DNA of 64,000 nucleotides from CAKZLS01 sp963786305 (GCA_963786305.1 CAWAYL010000022.1:124001-188000); one strand, 5' to 3'; positions 46,787 to 56,274 are shown, counted from the first letter of the stretch. Notes: generated from the letters alone by a model not told the origin. Numbers and translations are program-made.

Positions 46787-48115
46787 TTAGCTGCGTTGCG
46801 CGAGGGGTACGAAGGGGCGCTCGGTGGGGCCGGTATACAGCTGCCGCGGGCGGCCGATCTTCTGGGTCGGGTCCTCGATCATCTCGTTCCAATGCGCCAC
46901 CCAGCCGACGGTGCGGGCCACCGCGAACAGAACGGTGAACATGACTGGTGGGGATGCCCATGGCGCGGAAGATGATGCCGGAGTAGAAGTCGACGTTGGG
47001 ATAGAGCTTCTTTTCCACGAAGAACTCGTCCTCCAGGGCGATGCGCTCCAGCTCCATGGCCAGTTCCAGCAGCGGCTCATCGCGCGCGCCGAGTTCGTCC
47101 AGAACTTCGTGGCACGATCTCGCGCATGATGGTGGCGCGCGGGATCGTAGTTCTTGTAGACCCGATGGCCGAAACCCATCAGCCGGAATGGATCGTTCTT
47201 GTCCTTGGCCCGCTTGATGTAGGCGGGCACCTTGCCGACGTCGCCGATCTCCTCGAGCATGTTCAGCACGGCCTCGTTGGCGCCGCCGTGAGCCGGGCCC
47301 CACAATGACGCGATGCCGGCGGCGATGCAGGCGAACGGATTGGCGCCGCTGGAGCCGGCCAGACGCACGGTCGACGTCGATGCGTTCTGTTCATGGTCGG
47401 CGTGCAGGATCAAGATCCGATCCATGGCCTTGGCAAGCACCGGGTTGACCTTATAAGGCTCGCACGGGTTGGCGTACATCATGTGCAGGAAATTCTCGGC
47501 GTAGTTCAGATCGTTGCGCGGATACATCAGCGGCTGGCCGATGGCGTATTTGTAAGCCCAGGCGGCGATGGTCGGCATCTTGGCGATCTGGCGGTAGGAC
47601 GCGATCATCCGATGGCGCGGATTGGTGATGTCGGTGCTGTCGTGGTAGAAGGCCGAAAGCGCGCCGACGACGCCCACCATGACCGCCATCGGATGGGAGT
47701 CCCGCCGGAATCCGTCGTAGAATTTGTGCATCTGCTCGTGCAGCATGGTGTGGTACGTGATGTCGGTCTCGAACTTGCGCTTTTGTTCGGCGTTGGGCAG
47801 ATCGCCGTAAAGCAGCAGATAGCACACCTCCATGAAGTCGCAGTTCGCCGCCAGATCGGCGATGGGGTAGCCACGATACAGCAAGATGCCCTTGTCGCCG
47901 TCGATGAAAGTGATGGCGGATTCGCAGCTTCCCGTTGAGGTGAATCCGGGATCGAAGGTGAAACAATCGGTATCCTGGTAGAGCGTGCGCACGTCGATGA
48001 CGTCGGGTCCCGTCGTGCCGCTGATAACCGGCAACTCATAGGTCTTGCCGGTTGCGTTGTCGGTGAGGGTCATGGTCCGCTTGGTGGTGTTGGCCGCTTC
48101 TGTTTTGTTGCTCAT
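46787..48115 (-). CDS. gltA: Citrate synthase (three apparent frameshifts)
   Basis: TCA-cycle entry enzyme, about 440 residues. ATG 48115 begins MSNKTEAANTTKRTM. FDPGFTSTGSCESAITFIDG, GILLYRGYPIADLA, RILILHADHEQNASTSTVRL (catalytic His) and FGHRVYKNYDP are in the first frame. Three single-base insertions near 47145, 47115 and 46943 return the frame for MGIPTSMFTVLFAVARTVGW and the end ERPFVPLAQRS. The intermediate stretch carries DELGARDEPLLELAMELERI. It is the hexameric alphaproteobacterial type, downstream of gltX. Confidence 0.93.
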   Translation of the reverse strand: MSNKTEAANTTKRTMTLTDNATGKTYELPVISGTTGPDVIDVRTLYQDTDCFTFDPGFTSTGSCESAITFIDGDKGILLYRGYPIADLAANCDFMEVCYLLLYGDLPNAEQKRKFETDITYHTMLHEQMHKFYDGFRRDSHPMAVMVGVVGALSAFYHDSTDITNPRHRMIASYRQIAKMPTIAAWAYKYAIGQPLMYPRNDLNYAENFLHMMYANPCEPYKVNPVLAKAMDRILILHADHEQNASTSTVRLAGSSGANPFACIAAGIASLWGPAHGGANEAVLNMLEEIGDVGKVPAYIKRAKDKNDPFRLMGFGHRVYKNYDPARHHHARDRATKFWTNSARAMSRCWNWPWSWSASPWRTSSSWKRSSIPTSTSTPASSSAPWASPPVMFTVLFAVARTVGWVAHWNEMIEDPTQKIGRPRQLYTGPTERPFVPLAQRS

Positions 48116-48186
48116 GCGCGTATCCTTGAAAATCCTACTTCCCGTTCTCGGCCCATTTCTCCCGACGCCGTTTCTTCGTCCCCGGT

Positions 48187-49599
48187 TCACTCATCCAGGG
48201 CTTGGCCCATGCGGGCGAGCGTTTCGTTCTTTTCAAGCGCCTCCATGACCTCGAAGATGGGCGGCGAGACGGTGGAGCCGGCCAGTGCCGCCCGGAGGGG
48301 CTGTGCGACGTCACGCAATTTCATGCCCTCAGGTTCCTTGGCCTCCGCGTACTCCCGCACGATCCTCTCGAGTGCCTCGGCCTTCCAGTGCGCACTGTTT
48401 AGCAGAAGACTCCGCACTTCCCCAAGATGTTGTTTCGCCGCGGCATCGAGGAGCTTGGTGGCCTTGACGTCCAATTCAATGGGGGCGTCAATGGCATAAA
48501 ACAGTGCCTTGTCCGCGAGTTCTTCCAGTGTTTTCGCGCGATCCTTGAGGCCGGACATACCCTTGCGAATACGATCCGGCGCATCGGCGGAGAGCGCGCC
48601 GCCGAGCCGCCCGGTCAATCGCTCGAGGACCAGGTCGGTCAGCCGCGGGTCGTCGGCTTGGCGAATATAGTGCCCGTTGAGGTTGGTGAGCTTGGCCATA
48701 TCGAAGCGCGACGGCCCGCGGCCGACGGCGTCGAGGCTGAACCATTCGATGGCGTGGTCGCGGCTGATGATCTCGTCGTCGCCATGGCTCCACCCGAGCC
48801 GCAAGAGATAGTTGCACAGCGCTTCGGGCAGGAAACCCCTATCCCGGTAGGCCTCGACGCCGAGCGCCCCGTGCCGCTTGGAAAGCTTGGCGCCGTCGGG
48901 GCCGTGGATTAAAGGAATGTGGGCGAAGATCGGCGGTTCCCACCCCAGCGCTTTATAGAGCTGAACCTGGCGAAAGGCGTTGGTCAGGTGATCGTCGCCG
49001 CGGATGACGTGGGAAACCGCCATATCGTGGTCGTCCACCACCACCGCCAGCATGTACGTGGGTGTGCCGTCGGCGCGCAGCAGCACCATATCGTCGAGCT
49101 GGTCGTTGGCGACGGTGACCTCGCCCTGGACCCGATCGGCGATCCGGGTTTCGCCCACGCGCGGCGCCTTGAGCCGGATCACCGGCTTGGCCCCCGCGGG
49201 CGCGTCGGCCGGGTCGCGATTCCGCCAGCGGCCGTCGTAGAGCACCGTGCGTCCCTCGCTCCGCGCCCTTTCCCGCATTTCCGTCAACTCTTCGGGCGTC
49301 GCGAAGCACCGATAGGCCTTGCCCTCGTCGAGCAGCCGGCGGGCGGCGGCGGCGTGACGCTCGGAGCGCGCGAATTGCGAGATCCAGTCGCCCTCCCATG
49401 TCAGATCCAGCCACTTCATGCCTTCGATAATGGCATCCACCGCCGGTTGAGTGGAGCGGATCCGGTCGGTGTCCTCGATCCGTAGCAGAAAACGCCCGCC
49501 GTGATGCCGCGCGAACAGCCAGTTGAACAGAGCCGTGCGGACGCCGCCAATGTGCAGGAATCCGGTCGGCGAGGGTGCAAAGCGGGTGATGACCGTCAT
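48187..49599 (-). CDS. gltX: Glutamyl-tRNA synthetase
   Basis: A 470-residue class I synthetase. RFAPSPTGFLHIGGVRTALF contains the HIGH-type ATP motif, and KLSKRHGALGVEAYRDRGFL the KMSKS-type loop. The middle domain has HIPLIHGPDGAKLSK, and the C-terminal anticodon-binding helices run to 48187. The frame is intact. The gene precedes gltA on the same strand with a 71-base gap. The upstream spacer is shared with the divergent yjbQ-like gene. Confidence 0.96.
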   Translation of the reverse strand: MTVITRFAPSPTGFLHIGGVRTALFNWLFARHHGGRFLLRIEDTDRIRSTQPAVDAIIEGMKWLDLTWEGDWISQFARSERHAAAARRLLDEGKAYRCFATPEELTEMRERARSEGRTVLYDGRWRNRDPADAPAGAKPVIRLKAPRVGETRIADRVQGEVTVANDQLDDMVLLRADGTPTYMLAVVVDDHDMAVSHVIRGDDHLTNAFRQVQLYKALGWEPPIFAHIPLIHGPDGAKLSKRHGALGVEAYRDRGFLPEALCNYLLRLGWSHGDDEIISRDHAIEWFSLDAVGRGPSRFDMAKLTNLNGHYIRQADDPRLTDLVLERLTGRLGGALSADAPDRIRKGMSGLKDRAKTLEELADKALFYAIDAPIELDVKATKLLDAAAKQHLGEVRSLLLNSAHWKAEALERIVREYAEAKEPEGMKLRDVAQPLRAALAGSTVSPPIFEVMEALEKNETLARMGQALDE

Positions 49600-49667
49600 G
49601 TCAGCATACGTACAGGCTCGAATGAAAGGGATCGCGCATGATTTATCACACCCGCCGCCGCAACGCT

Positions 49668-49687
49668 AAGCCCGCGAGGGCTTTTTT
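49668..49687 (+). terminator. Intrinsic terminator in the gltX / yjbQ divergent spacer
   Basis: AAGCCC (49668-49673) pairs with GGGCTT (49678-49683) around GCGA and runs straight into a T-tract to 49687. Polarity is plus strand, 60 bases before the YjbQ start codon. No gene on the plus strand ends here, so it would terminate a short leader or small RNA that starts within the spacer. Confidence 0.65.
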
Positions 49688-49747
49688 AGCCGCGATCATG
49701 CTAATATGGTTGGCGATAACCACAAACCGAAAGGAAAAGCATAAATC

Positions 49748-50176
49748 ATGAGCGTGTTGATTTACTGCGGCTCCATCCAGATCCGGTTGAAGGTGGGTCC
49801 TGACATCGCCGACATCACCGCCCCGTTGACAGAAATCGTCGCGCGGTCGGGAATCCGGGACGGCGGCGCCCAGCTTTCCACCGTCGGGTCCACCGGTTCG
49901 TTGACCACCATCGAGTACGAACCGGGTGCCGTCGAGGACCTGAAACGGGCGATCAAGCGCATGGCACCGCCCGATATGGACTACGCCCACGAAATGACGT
50001 GGCACGACGGAAACGGCCACAGCCACGTCCAGGCATCGCTGATGGGGCCGTCGGTGGTGGTGCCCATACGCCAAGGCCGCCTGTGTCTCGGCACCTGGCA
50101 GCAGGTCGTCGCCATCAATCATGACAATAAGGCGCGGCAGCGTACCGTTGAAGTCACCGTCATCGGTCAATCGTGA
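49748..50176 (+). CDS. YjbQ / UPF0047 family protein
   Basis: A 142-residue protein of the widespread UPF0047 (YjbQ) family, linked to thiamine-phosphate synthase-like activity. The conserved HDGNGHSHVQASLMGPSVVVP carries the catalytic histidines, and QGRLCLGTWQQVVAINHD and RQRTVEVTVIG complete the signature. AAAGGAAAAG precedes ATG 49748. The frame is intact. In vivo role is unsettled for the family. Confidence 0.9.
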   Translation: MSVLIYCGSIQIRLKVGPDIADITAPLTEIVARSGIRDGGAQLSTVGSTGSLTTIEYEPGAVEDLKRAIKRMAPPDMDYAHEMTWHDGNGHSHVQASLMGPSVVVPIRQGRLCLGTWQQVVAINHDNKARQRTVEVTVIGQS

Positions 50177-50466
50177 CAGTATTGGCATGGTTTTTTCTTG
50201 GAATTGTTTCAAATCCACTCTTTCTGGTCACGCCGGGGCTGTCCTTTACACTGTCGACAGAGTCTGCGCTATCCTGTACTTGGCGGGAGCGGCGTACGTG
50301 GGGGGAATGTTGGCATGGATGGCGGTCACCGAGAACTCTATGGCTGCTTTTGCTGGCGGTCCCGGTGTTGACGACGACAGCCCTGTTTTCGATCGCTTAT
50401 TTGCGTAATCCGAGCCTTGGGCTGCGAATCGAGTGGCCGACGCCGCGTCGGACGCGAGGGTTGTGA
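50173..50466 (+). CDS. Possible small membrane protein, likely frameshifted
   Basis: An open frame starting at GTG 50173, overlapping the YjbQ stop, encodes about 97 residues. Hydrophobic segments appear at the start (TVLAWFFLGIVSNPLFLVT) and later (LWLLLLAVPVLTTTALFSIA). A neighbouring frame offers YLAGAAYVGGMLAWMAVTEN in the middle, so a one-base error may have scrambled the centre. No family is recognised. Treat as tentative. Confidence 0.35.
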   Translation: MTVLAWFFLGIVSNPLFLVTPGLSFTLSTESALSCTWRERRTWGECWHGWRSPRTLWLLLLAVPVLTTTALFSIAYLRNPSLGLRIEWPTPRRTRGL

Positions 50467-50700
50467 TTGCTATTTGACCCAAAACGTGCCATCGGGAATT
50501 TGCCCATCAATAACGTATGCGTTGGCGTGTAATCGATAGGAATACTCGCCGTAAGACATCATTTTGCTATATTCAATTACAGATGTTTATGATCTAATGG
50601 TTCGACGATGTAACGAGGGCTTCGAAATCTGGGAGTGAGAGCCCGGTCAAAAGGGGATAAAAAGCTGCGGGGGCAACCCTGGAGCAGAAAAACGCCGACA

Positions 50701-50937
50701 ATGCTGCATTTGCAAGAAAACGACTTCAAGGTTTTCCAGGTTGCGCTCTATAACGAAGCGGTCCGGTTGCTTGTCAATGAAAAGCAACGGCATGTATATT
50801 TCGATGACCGCTGGGCGGACCTTCAGGTGCGCGACGTGGTGGCCCGCGACGAGGGCGAAGCGCGAACCTTGATCGCGGAACGGTTCCCGCCAAAAGACGG
50901 TTTTATCGTCAAGCGCGTAAGCCTCGGCGCCTACTAG
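50701..50937 (+). CDS. Small conserved-looking protein of unknown function
   Basis: A 78-residue protein from ATG 50701: LQENDFKVFQVALYNEAVRLLVN, then FDDRWADLQVRDVVARDEGEARTLIAERFPP and a C-terminal GFIVKRVSLGAY. It is soluble and charged, with an alpha-beta pattern and codon usage like that of its neighbours. The family is not recognised. A stem-loop follows ten bases after the stop. The preceding 230 bases (50467-50700) hold no gene. Confidence 0.55.
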   Translation: MLHLQENDFKVFQVALYNEAVRLLVNEKQRHVYFDDRWADLQVRDVVARDEGEARTLIAERFPPKDGFIVKRVSLGAY

Positions 50938-50946
50938 AGCGCCGGT

Positions 50947-50973
50947 GCGATCGGATCGACCCGATCTGATCGC
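50947..50973. repeat. GATC-type inverted repeat / hairpin
   Basis: GCGATCGGATCG (50947-50958) and CGATCTGATCGC (50962-50973) are inverted copies (11 of 12) around ACC. The words are the same as the GATC repeat at 46621-46646. It immediately follows a stop codon, so it may act as a 3' stabilising or Rho-assisted hairpin; no T-run follows. Confidence 0.6.
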
Positions 50974-51085
50974 ATGGTCGTGCTTAAAATATCACCGTTG
51001 GTATAACCCCATCCCCCGGTCGCGGTCAGCGCGGAGCGGTCGACGGATGACGCCAAAGCCGATTTGCGCTAAATTTCTTCGAATA

Positions 51086-51364
51086 ATACCAAATCTCATT
51101 GATAGGGACACATTGTGATCGTGTTTCACGCTTCCTCGGCGGGGGGGACCGTGCTGGCGATGGGGATCCATCGTCAAGCGGTTCCCCCACCTTTGGAGCC
51201 TGGGCCCCGAGGAAGCGCGAAACACGACCCTCCGGGCGGCCTTTCGGGGTTTCCGGACGGCGTCGCGCGGCGCTTATGATGCTCCCGCATCACCGCGCAC
51301 CACGCTCCTTGCCGGAAACCTCGAAAGGCCGTCACAATGGGTTCCTATCAACGAGAATTGGTAT
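51086..51364. repeat. 279-bp folded MITE-like element
   Basis: Terminal inverted repeats of about 34 bp (ATACC...GATAGG then an inner CATTGTGA word) bound the element. Inside, two further inverted repeats are visible: CGTGTTTCACGCTTCCTCGG near 51119-51139 against its complement near 51210-51230, and GGCCTTTCGGGGTTTCCGG near 51239 against its complement near 51312-51331. It has no ORF of note. The right end lies five bases from the DUF3095 start codon and supplies a TATAAT word. A 55-bp relative lies at 10876-10930. Confidence 0.75.
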
Positions 51365-51369
51365 AATCC

Positions 51370-52557
51370 ATGACCCACACCGATTTCATTGCCCGGTTGC
51401 CGTCGTTCACGCGGTTCGCCGATGTGGCGGACTCGGCGCGCTATACGCCGGCGCCGGCGGACTGGCGGGTCTATTGTTGCGACGTGGTGAACTCCACCCA
51501 GGCCATCGAGCAGGGACGCTACAAGGCCGTCAACATGATGGGAGCGGCGTGCATCATGGCGGCCGTCAACGCCGCCGCCACGCGTGCCGACGGTTTCGCG
51601 CTGGCCTATGTGTTCGGCGGCGACGGTGCGACCATCCTCGCGCCGGATGCCCTGGCGCCGGTCATCGACGTTGCGCTGATGCGCACGCGACGGCTGGCCG
51701 CGGACGGCTTCGGGCTGACCATGCGCGTCGGCGCGGTGCCGATCGCCGACATCCGGGCGCGGGGCGCCGACCTGCGCGTGGCGATGATGGAGCTCAGTCC
51801 CGGCAACCGGCTGGCGGCATTTTCCGGCGGCGGCGCGGCGCTCGCGGACAAACTGGTGAAGGGCGACGGGGAGGGCGGATATAGGCTCCCGGAGCCCGAC
51901 CCCGAGCCCCCCGATCTCGAGGGACTGTCGTGTCGGTGGGAGCCGCTGGCGGCCCGGCACGGGCATATGGTGTGCGTCCTGGCGTCGGCGGTGGCGGCCG
52001 ACGAAACGAGACGAGGCAAGATCTACGATCGCCTGATCGTCGGGATCGAGGGTGTTCTGCGGCCCGATATGGACGCCATGCGCCCGGCGCGCGCCGACAC
52101 CATGCGGTTCCGCTGGCCGCCGCGCGGGCTGGAGCTGGAGCGGTTGGCCACCGGGCGCGGTCGGATGGCTCTCCTGACGGAGAGCTTTTTCCAGGCCATC
52201 GCCGAGTGGTTCGACCGCAAGCTCGGCGACTACGACGCGCCGGTGTACCGCGCGGAAGTGCGTGCCCATTGCGACGACCGGCGGTTCGACGACACGCTCC
52301 GCCTTGTGCTCGATTGCACCGCCGGCCAGCTTGCCGCCATCGACGGCCTGCTCAAAGCGGCGCATGCGCGGGGCGACATCGTCTACGGCGTGCACCTCTC
52401 GGACGCGGCGCTGATGACCTGCCTGTTATTCGATCTGAAGGGGTCGCGCCATCTGCACTTCATCGACGGTGCGAACGGCGGATTCACGTTCGCCGCCCGC
52501 GCCATGAAGGCGCAAATGGCCGCGCCGCGATCGCACGACCGCGCTACCAGGCGATGA
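51370..52557 (+). CDS. DUF3095 (nucleotide-cyclase-like) family protein
   Basis: A 395-residue protein. The N-terminal half matches DUF3095: VYCCDVVNSTQAIEQGRYKAV, then FALAYVFGGDGATILAP, similar to a cyclase/GGDEF-type fold, and MRVGAVPIADIRARGADLRV. The C-terminal half includes HCDDRRFDDTLRLVLDCTAGQ and ends with an arginine-rich tail. Catalytic activity is unproven for the family. Its start codon sits five bases after the MITE-like repeat, so expression may depend on that element. Confidence 0.8.
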   Translation: MTHTDFIARLPSFTRFADVADSARYTPAPADWRVYCCDVVNSTQAIEQGRYKAVNMMGAACIMAAVNAAATRADGFALAYVFGGDGATILAPDALAPVIDVALMRTRRLAADGFGLTMRVGAVPIADIRARGADLRVAMMELSPGNRLAAFSGGGAALADKLVKGDGEGGYRLPEPDPEPPDLEGLSCRWEPLAARHGHMVCVLASAVAADETRRGKIYDRLIVGIEGVLRPDMDAMRPARADTMRFRWPPRGLELERLATGRGRMALLTESFFQAIAEWFDRKLGDYDAPVYRAEVRAHCDDRRFDDTLRLVLDCTAGQLAAIDGLLKAAHARGDIVYGVHLSDAALMTCLLFDLKGSRHLHFIDGANGGFTFAARAMKAQMAAPRSHDRATRR

Positions 52558-52564
52558 ACACCGC

Positions 52565-54228
52565 CTATTTTTGCCCTCGCTGCCTGGCAATCTCGCGGTC
52601 GCGCAGCTCGCGGCGGCGGATCTTGCCGGTTGCGGTCATCGGGAGCGAGTCCACGAACTCGATCATGCGTGGATATTCGTGGCGCGCAAGGCGGATTTGC
52701 ACGTAGGAGCGGATCTCGTCCTCCAGGGCCTGGCCGGCGGTGGAACCCGGGTTGAGCACGATGAAAGCCTTGACGCTCTCGGTGCGGAGCGCGTCGGGAA
52801 CGCCGATGACGGCGGCTATGGCCACCGCCGGGTGCTTGCCGAGACAATCCTCGATCTCGCCGGGTCCGATGCGGTATCCGGCCGACGTGATGACGTCGTC
52901 GTCACGCCCGAGGAACCACAGGTAGCCGTCCTCGTCCTTATGGCCCTCGTCGCCGGTGAGCAGCCAGTCGCCCCGGTATTTGGCCGCGCGTGTCGTCCGG
53001 ATTGCGCCAGTATTCCAGCATGATCACCGGATGGGGGCGGCGGACGGCGATCTGTCCAATGGTTCCCGGCGGAACGATGCGGCCCTGCTGGTCGATGATC
53101 TCCACCGTGTGTCCGGGCACCGGGCGGCCCATGGATCCCGGCTTGACCTCCATGATCTTGGCGCAATTCGCGGCCACCAGATTGCACTCGGTCTGGCCGT
53201 AGTACTCGTTGGGTGTAACGCCCAGGGCGCCACGGCACCATTCCAGGAGTTCCGCGCCCATCGGCTCGCCGGCGCAGGTCAGCGTGCGCAGTCCGAACCC
53301 GAACCGCTCGCGCGGGCGCGCCACCTGGCGCATCAGCCGCACGGCGGTGGGCGGCATAAAGGTGTTGCGGACATCGTGGCGCGCCATCAGCGCCAGCGCC
53401 CGTTCCGGGTCGAACTTTCGGGCGCGCTGGGCAAGGACGGGGACGCCGTGATGCCAGGAACTCATCAGCACGTTCATCAGCCCGCCGATCCACGCCCAGT
53501 CCGCCGGCGTCCACATCAGGTCGCCCGGCTGCGGGAAGAACTCGTTGAAGAACTCGACCGACGGCTGGTGGCCGAGCAGCATCCGGTGGGCATGCAGGGC
53601 GCCCTTGGGATTGCCGGTGGTGCCGGACGTGTAGATGATCACGCCCGGGGTCTTCGGCCTTGGTTTCGACCGGCATGAACCGATCGGACGCCTGCTCCAG
53701 CGCCGACCAGAAATCCGAGATATCGGAGTTGGGAGCGGCGGAGGCCGCCGGTCCGGCGCCGGCGACCAACAGGGTCCGCAGGTCCGGCAGGCGGTCGCGG
53801 ATCACCTCCACCTTTCCCAGATTGTCGACATCGGTCACCACCGCGCGGGCGGCGCTGTTGGCCAGCCGGAATTCCAGCGCGTCTTCGCCGAACAGGGTGA
53901 ACAGCGGGATGGAGACGAACCCGGCCTTCCAGGCGGCCACATGGGCGACGGCGGCCTCGACGGATTGCGACAGCAGAACGCCCACCCGGTCGCCGCGCCG
54001 GACGCCGCCGGCCACGAGCACGTTGGCGAGCCGGTTGGACAGGCGCTGGATATCGCGAAAGCTGTAACGGGTGACGGCGCCGTCCTCGTCCTCGATGATC
54101 AGAGCGCATCGGTCCGGGGTCGCCGCCGCGTGCCGATCGCAGACGTCGACGCCCATGTTGTAGGATTCGGGAATGTGCCAGCGCATCAGACGGCGGACGT
54201 CCTCGTAGGTGTCGGCAACGGTGAGCAT
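52565..54228 (-). CDS. Acyl-CoA synthetase, AMP-forming (two apparent frameshifts)
   Basis: About 550 residues, ANL superfamily, medium-chain/acetyl-CoA synthetase-like. ATG 54228 begins MLTVADTYEDVRRLMRWHIP. YTSGTTGNPKGALHAHRMLLG is the P-loop region, YYGQTECNLVAANC the adenine motif, and the C-terminal MTATGKIRRRELR has the catalytic lysine. Breaks near 53650 and 53000 are repaired by removing one base each, restoring RGDWLLTGDEGHKDEDGYLW. Convergent with the DUF3095 gene; its start overlaps the end of the hemerythrin gene. Confidence 0.9.
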
Positions 54229-54687
54229 CGGCCTACCTCGGACGGCAGGTTTGAAGGAAACGGGCGAAGCGGCCGGTCCTCGTGAACGATATGATCGATC
54301 AGCCAGAACTTGACGTACTCGGCCAATACCGAGCAATCATCCCGTTCGACGCCCGTGATGACGCGCTGCGGTGAGTTCTTCCGCCTCGCCCAGCAGTTTC
54401 TCGTGCTCGGCCGCATGCGAGTCGTGGGCCCGGTAGCCGAGATCGATCATCAGACGCTGCTCGTAGGCGAAGTGCCGCCGGACCCGAGTGATCAGGCTGC
54501 GAAAGCATGTCTCGAACAGCGCCGGATCGCCGTTTTTGAAGAGGGCGTGCACCAGGTCGTTGTAGCGTTCGGCGAGGTCGCGATGGTCGGCATCGATGGA
54601 GGCGACGCCAACGGACATGTCGTCATCCCAGTCCCAGCGGTGGGCGGCCACATCACGGTCACTCTCGGACACAGGGTTCAACGCCAT
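54186..54687 (-). CDS. Bacteriohemerythrin (one apparent frameshift)
   Basis: Non-heme di-iron O2-binding protein, about 165 residues. ATG 54687 begins MALNPVSESDRDVAAHRWDW. The iron ligands are in SIDADHRDLAERYNDLVHALF, HFAYEQRLMIDLGYRAHDSHAAEH and, after deleting one base near 54370, WLIDHIVHEDRPL. The tail after DRPL is longer than usual and runs into the synthetase start, so the true stop is uncertain. Possible roles are oxygen sensing or storage. Confidence 0.82.
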
Positions 54688-54746
54688 CTTTTCATCTGGA
54701 TGATCAACAGCCAAGCTTTTCACTGTGCGGCCTCCGCTGCCGGCAA

Positions 54747-54971
54747 TCAAGGTGTTTGCCGCCGGGCGGAGGCCGCCGGCGCGTTTTTTTGGCGTCGCGC
54801 GACGAGCGGTCGTTCGGAGCATCGGACGATCATTCGTCGTCCCAGTGGTTCGAATGCAACATATGGTACCCATACGATCGCGTTTCGTTTGCGCGGAAGC
54901 TCTCTGAGCTTGGCGAAGGCCATCTCGATTTGATTGAGATCGGGGGAATAGGGGCAAGGCTCGAGGCCCAT
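54747..54971 (-). pseudogene. IS630-family transposase remnant
   Basis: The fragment PCPYSPDLNQIEMAFAKLRE is the C-terminal DDE motif (PPYSPDLNPIE-type) of IS630/Tc1-like transposases. The catalytic Glu is in NQIEMAF. Upstream catalytic parts are missing and later residues are out of register. No inverted repeats could be defined. It borders the IS4 element, at the left edge of the IS pile-up. Confidence 0.75.
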
Positions 54972-55053
54972 GCGCGGCTGGCGCGGCCGCGTCCACTCCT
55001 CACGCGGCGGGCGAACGCCCGAACGCCGGTACGCGCCGGCAAGTAGAGTTTGC

Positions 55054-56274
55054 CACGGTACACGACTTTTTCACGATGATCGCGGTCTGGGAGCCTGGAT
55101 TGGCGTCTGTCCGGTGGCGAGGAAGTGAATTGGGTCAATGGCTTGGCGTATGGCGGGGGGATTGACGAGGTGTCGCCTGATCAGGTCGAAGCCGTAGCGG
55201 AAGATGGATTTTGCCGGCCTTTCGTGGCTCTTGAGGCGGATGGGGTTGGCTTCGTGCAACCAGTCACCGACCTTGTGCGCCCAGCAAAAGGCGATGGCGA
55301 GGACGGCGACGAGCTTCGAAACGCGCTCCTGGTTCGTCATATGGGTGTCTTCGAGATTGAAGCCGCGGGTCTTCATGGCGGCGAACAGGGTCTCGATTTC
55401 CCAGCGCAAGGCGTAGGTGGCCAGGGCCTCTTTCGGCTCGGCATTGGTGACGACGATCAGCAGCTCGCCGCTTGCCAGGCAGGCGGCGGCGACCCAGACG
55501 GGCCGGGCTTTCGGGCGGCCTGATCCGCCGAGGCGCCGTCGCGCGCGGAGCACGCGGCTTTGCCCCGGCCTCAGGTCTCGGAACAGCTCGCCGCCCTTGA
55601 TCATGCGCCCGCGAGCGTTGGCGATCTTGATGTTGGCGCGAATGCGGATATGGAAGCCGATGGCGCCTTCCTGCAGCCACGCCAGCCAGTCGTCGCCAAG
55701 GAACTCGCGGTCGGCCAGCAGGCTGGCGATCTTGTCAGCCCCGAACAGGGCGATGACGCGCTGGACGATCGAGATGCGCTCGCGGGTGTTGGAGTTGCCC
55801 CTCTTGTCGAGGAGTTCCCACAGCACGGGAATGGCGATGCCGCGGTGAACGATGCCGATCATCAAGATGTTCACATCATGGCGGCCGAGCCGCCAGTTGG
55901 TCCGATCCATGGTCAGCCGCCAGGGTCCCTCTTTGCGCCCCATCACGGCCACGAGGACCTTGGCCAGGGCGTCGAAATCGAAGGTGACCTGCTCAAAGAA
56001 GCGCTGCAAGCGGCGATAGTTCGAGGCGGTCTGGGCGCGCCCCGGAAAATGGCAGGCCAGATGCGACAGGTTCACCGTCCGCGCCACGAAAACCCCGATC
56101 ACCAGGACGCAAAAGCTCTCCAGCCGGCTCTTGCGCATGGCGAAGCTTGCCCGTAGCGTATCCCTCAGGGCGCTGTCTTGTCTGGCACGCATTGTCTCCC
56201 CTCCCTCTCCACCAAGAGAATCGGGAAACATACAGACTTTTCAGCGCCCTCCGCAAATCCGTCGTGTACCATGC
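55054..56274 (-). mobile_element. IS4-family insertion sequence, apparently complete
   Basis: About 1.22 kb bounded by 13-bp imperfect inverted repeats: CACGGTACACGAC at 55054-55066 and its complement-strand partner CATGGTACACGAC at 56262-56274 (12 of 13). Flanks carry the direct repeat GAGTTTGC at 55046-55053 and 56277-56284, consistent with a target-site duplication. It holds one intact transposase gene. Its right flank lies in an IS256-type relic. Confidence 0.85.
55071..56192 (-). CDS. IS4-family transposase
   Basis: A 373-residue DDE transposase in one open frame. The first Asp is in RLTMDRTNWRLGRHDVNIL, the second in LLADREFLGDDWLAWLQ, and the Glu is in the family YREK signature YALRWEIETLFAAMK (Y-2-R-3-E-6-K, all residues present). 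ATG 56192 is preferred; an ATG at 56231 would add 13 residues. The intact frame suggests recent activity or capacity for activity. Confidence 0.92.
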   Translation of the reverse strand: MRARQDSALRDTLRASFAMRKSRLESFCVLVIGVFVARTVNLSHLACHFPGRAQTASNYRRLQRFFEQVTFDFDALAKVLVAVMGRKEGPWRLTMDRTNWRLGRHDVNILMIGIVHRGIAIPVLWELLDKRGNSNTRERISIVQRVIALFGADKIASLLADREFLGDDWLAWLQEGAIGFHIRIRANIKIANARGRMIKGGELFRDLRPGQSRVLRARRRLGGSGRPKARPVWVAAACLASGELLIVVTNAEPKEALATYALRWEIETLFAAMKTRGFNLEDTHMTNQERVSKLVAVLAIAFCWAHKVGDWLHEANPIRLKSHERPAKSIFRYGFDLIRRHLVNPPAIRQAIDPIHFLATGQTPIQAPRPRSS

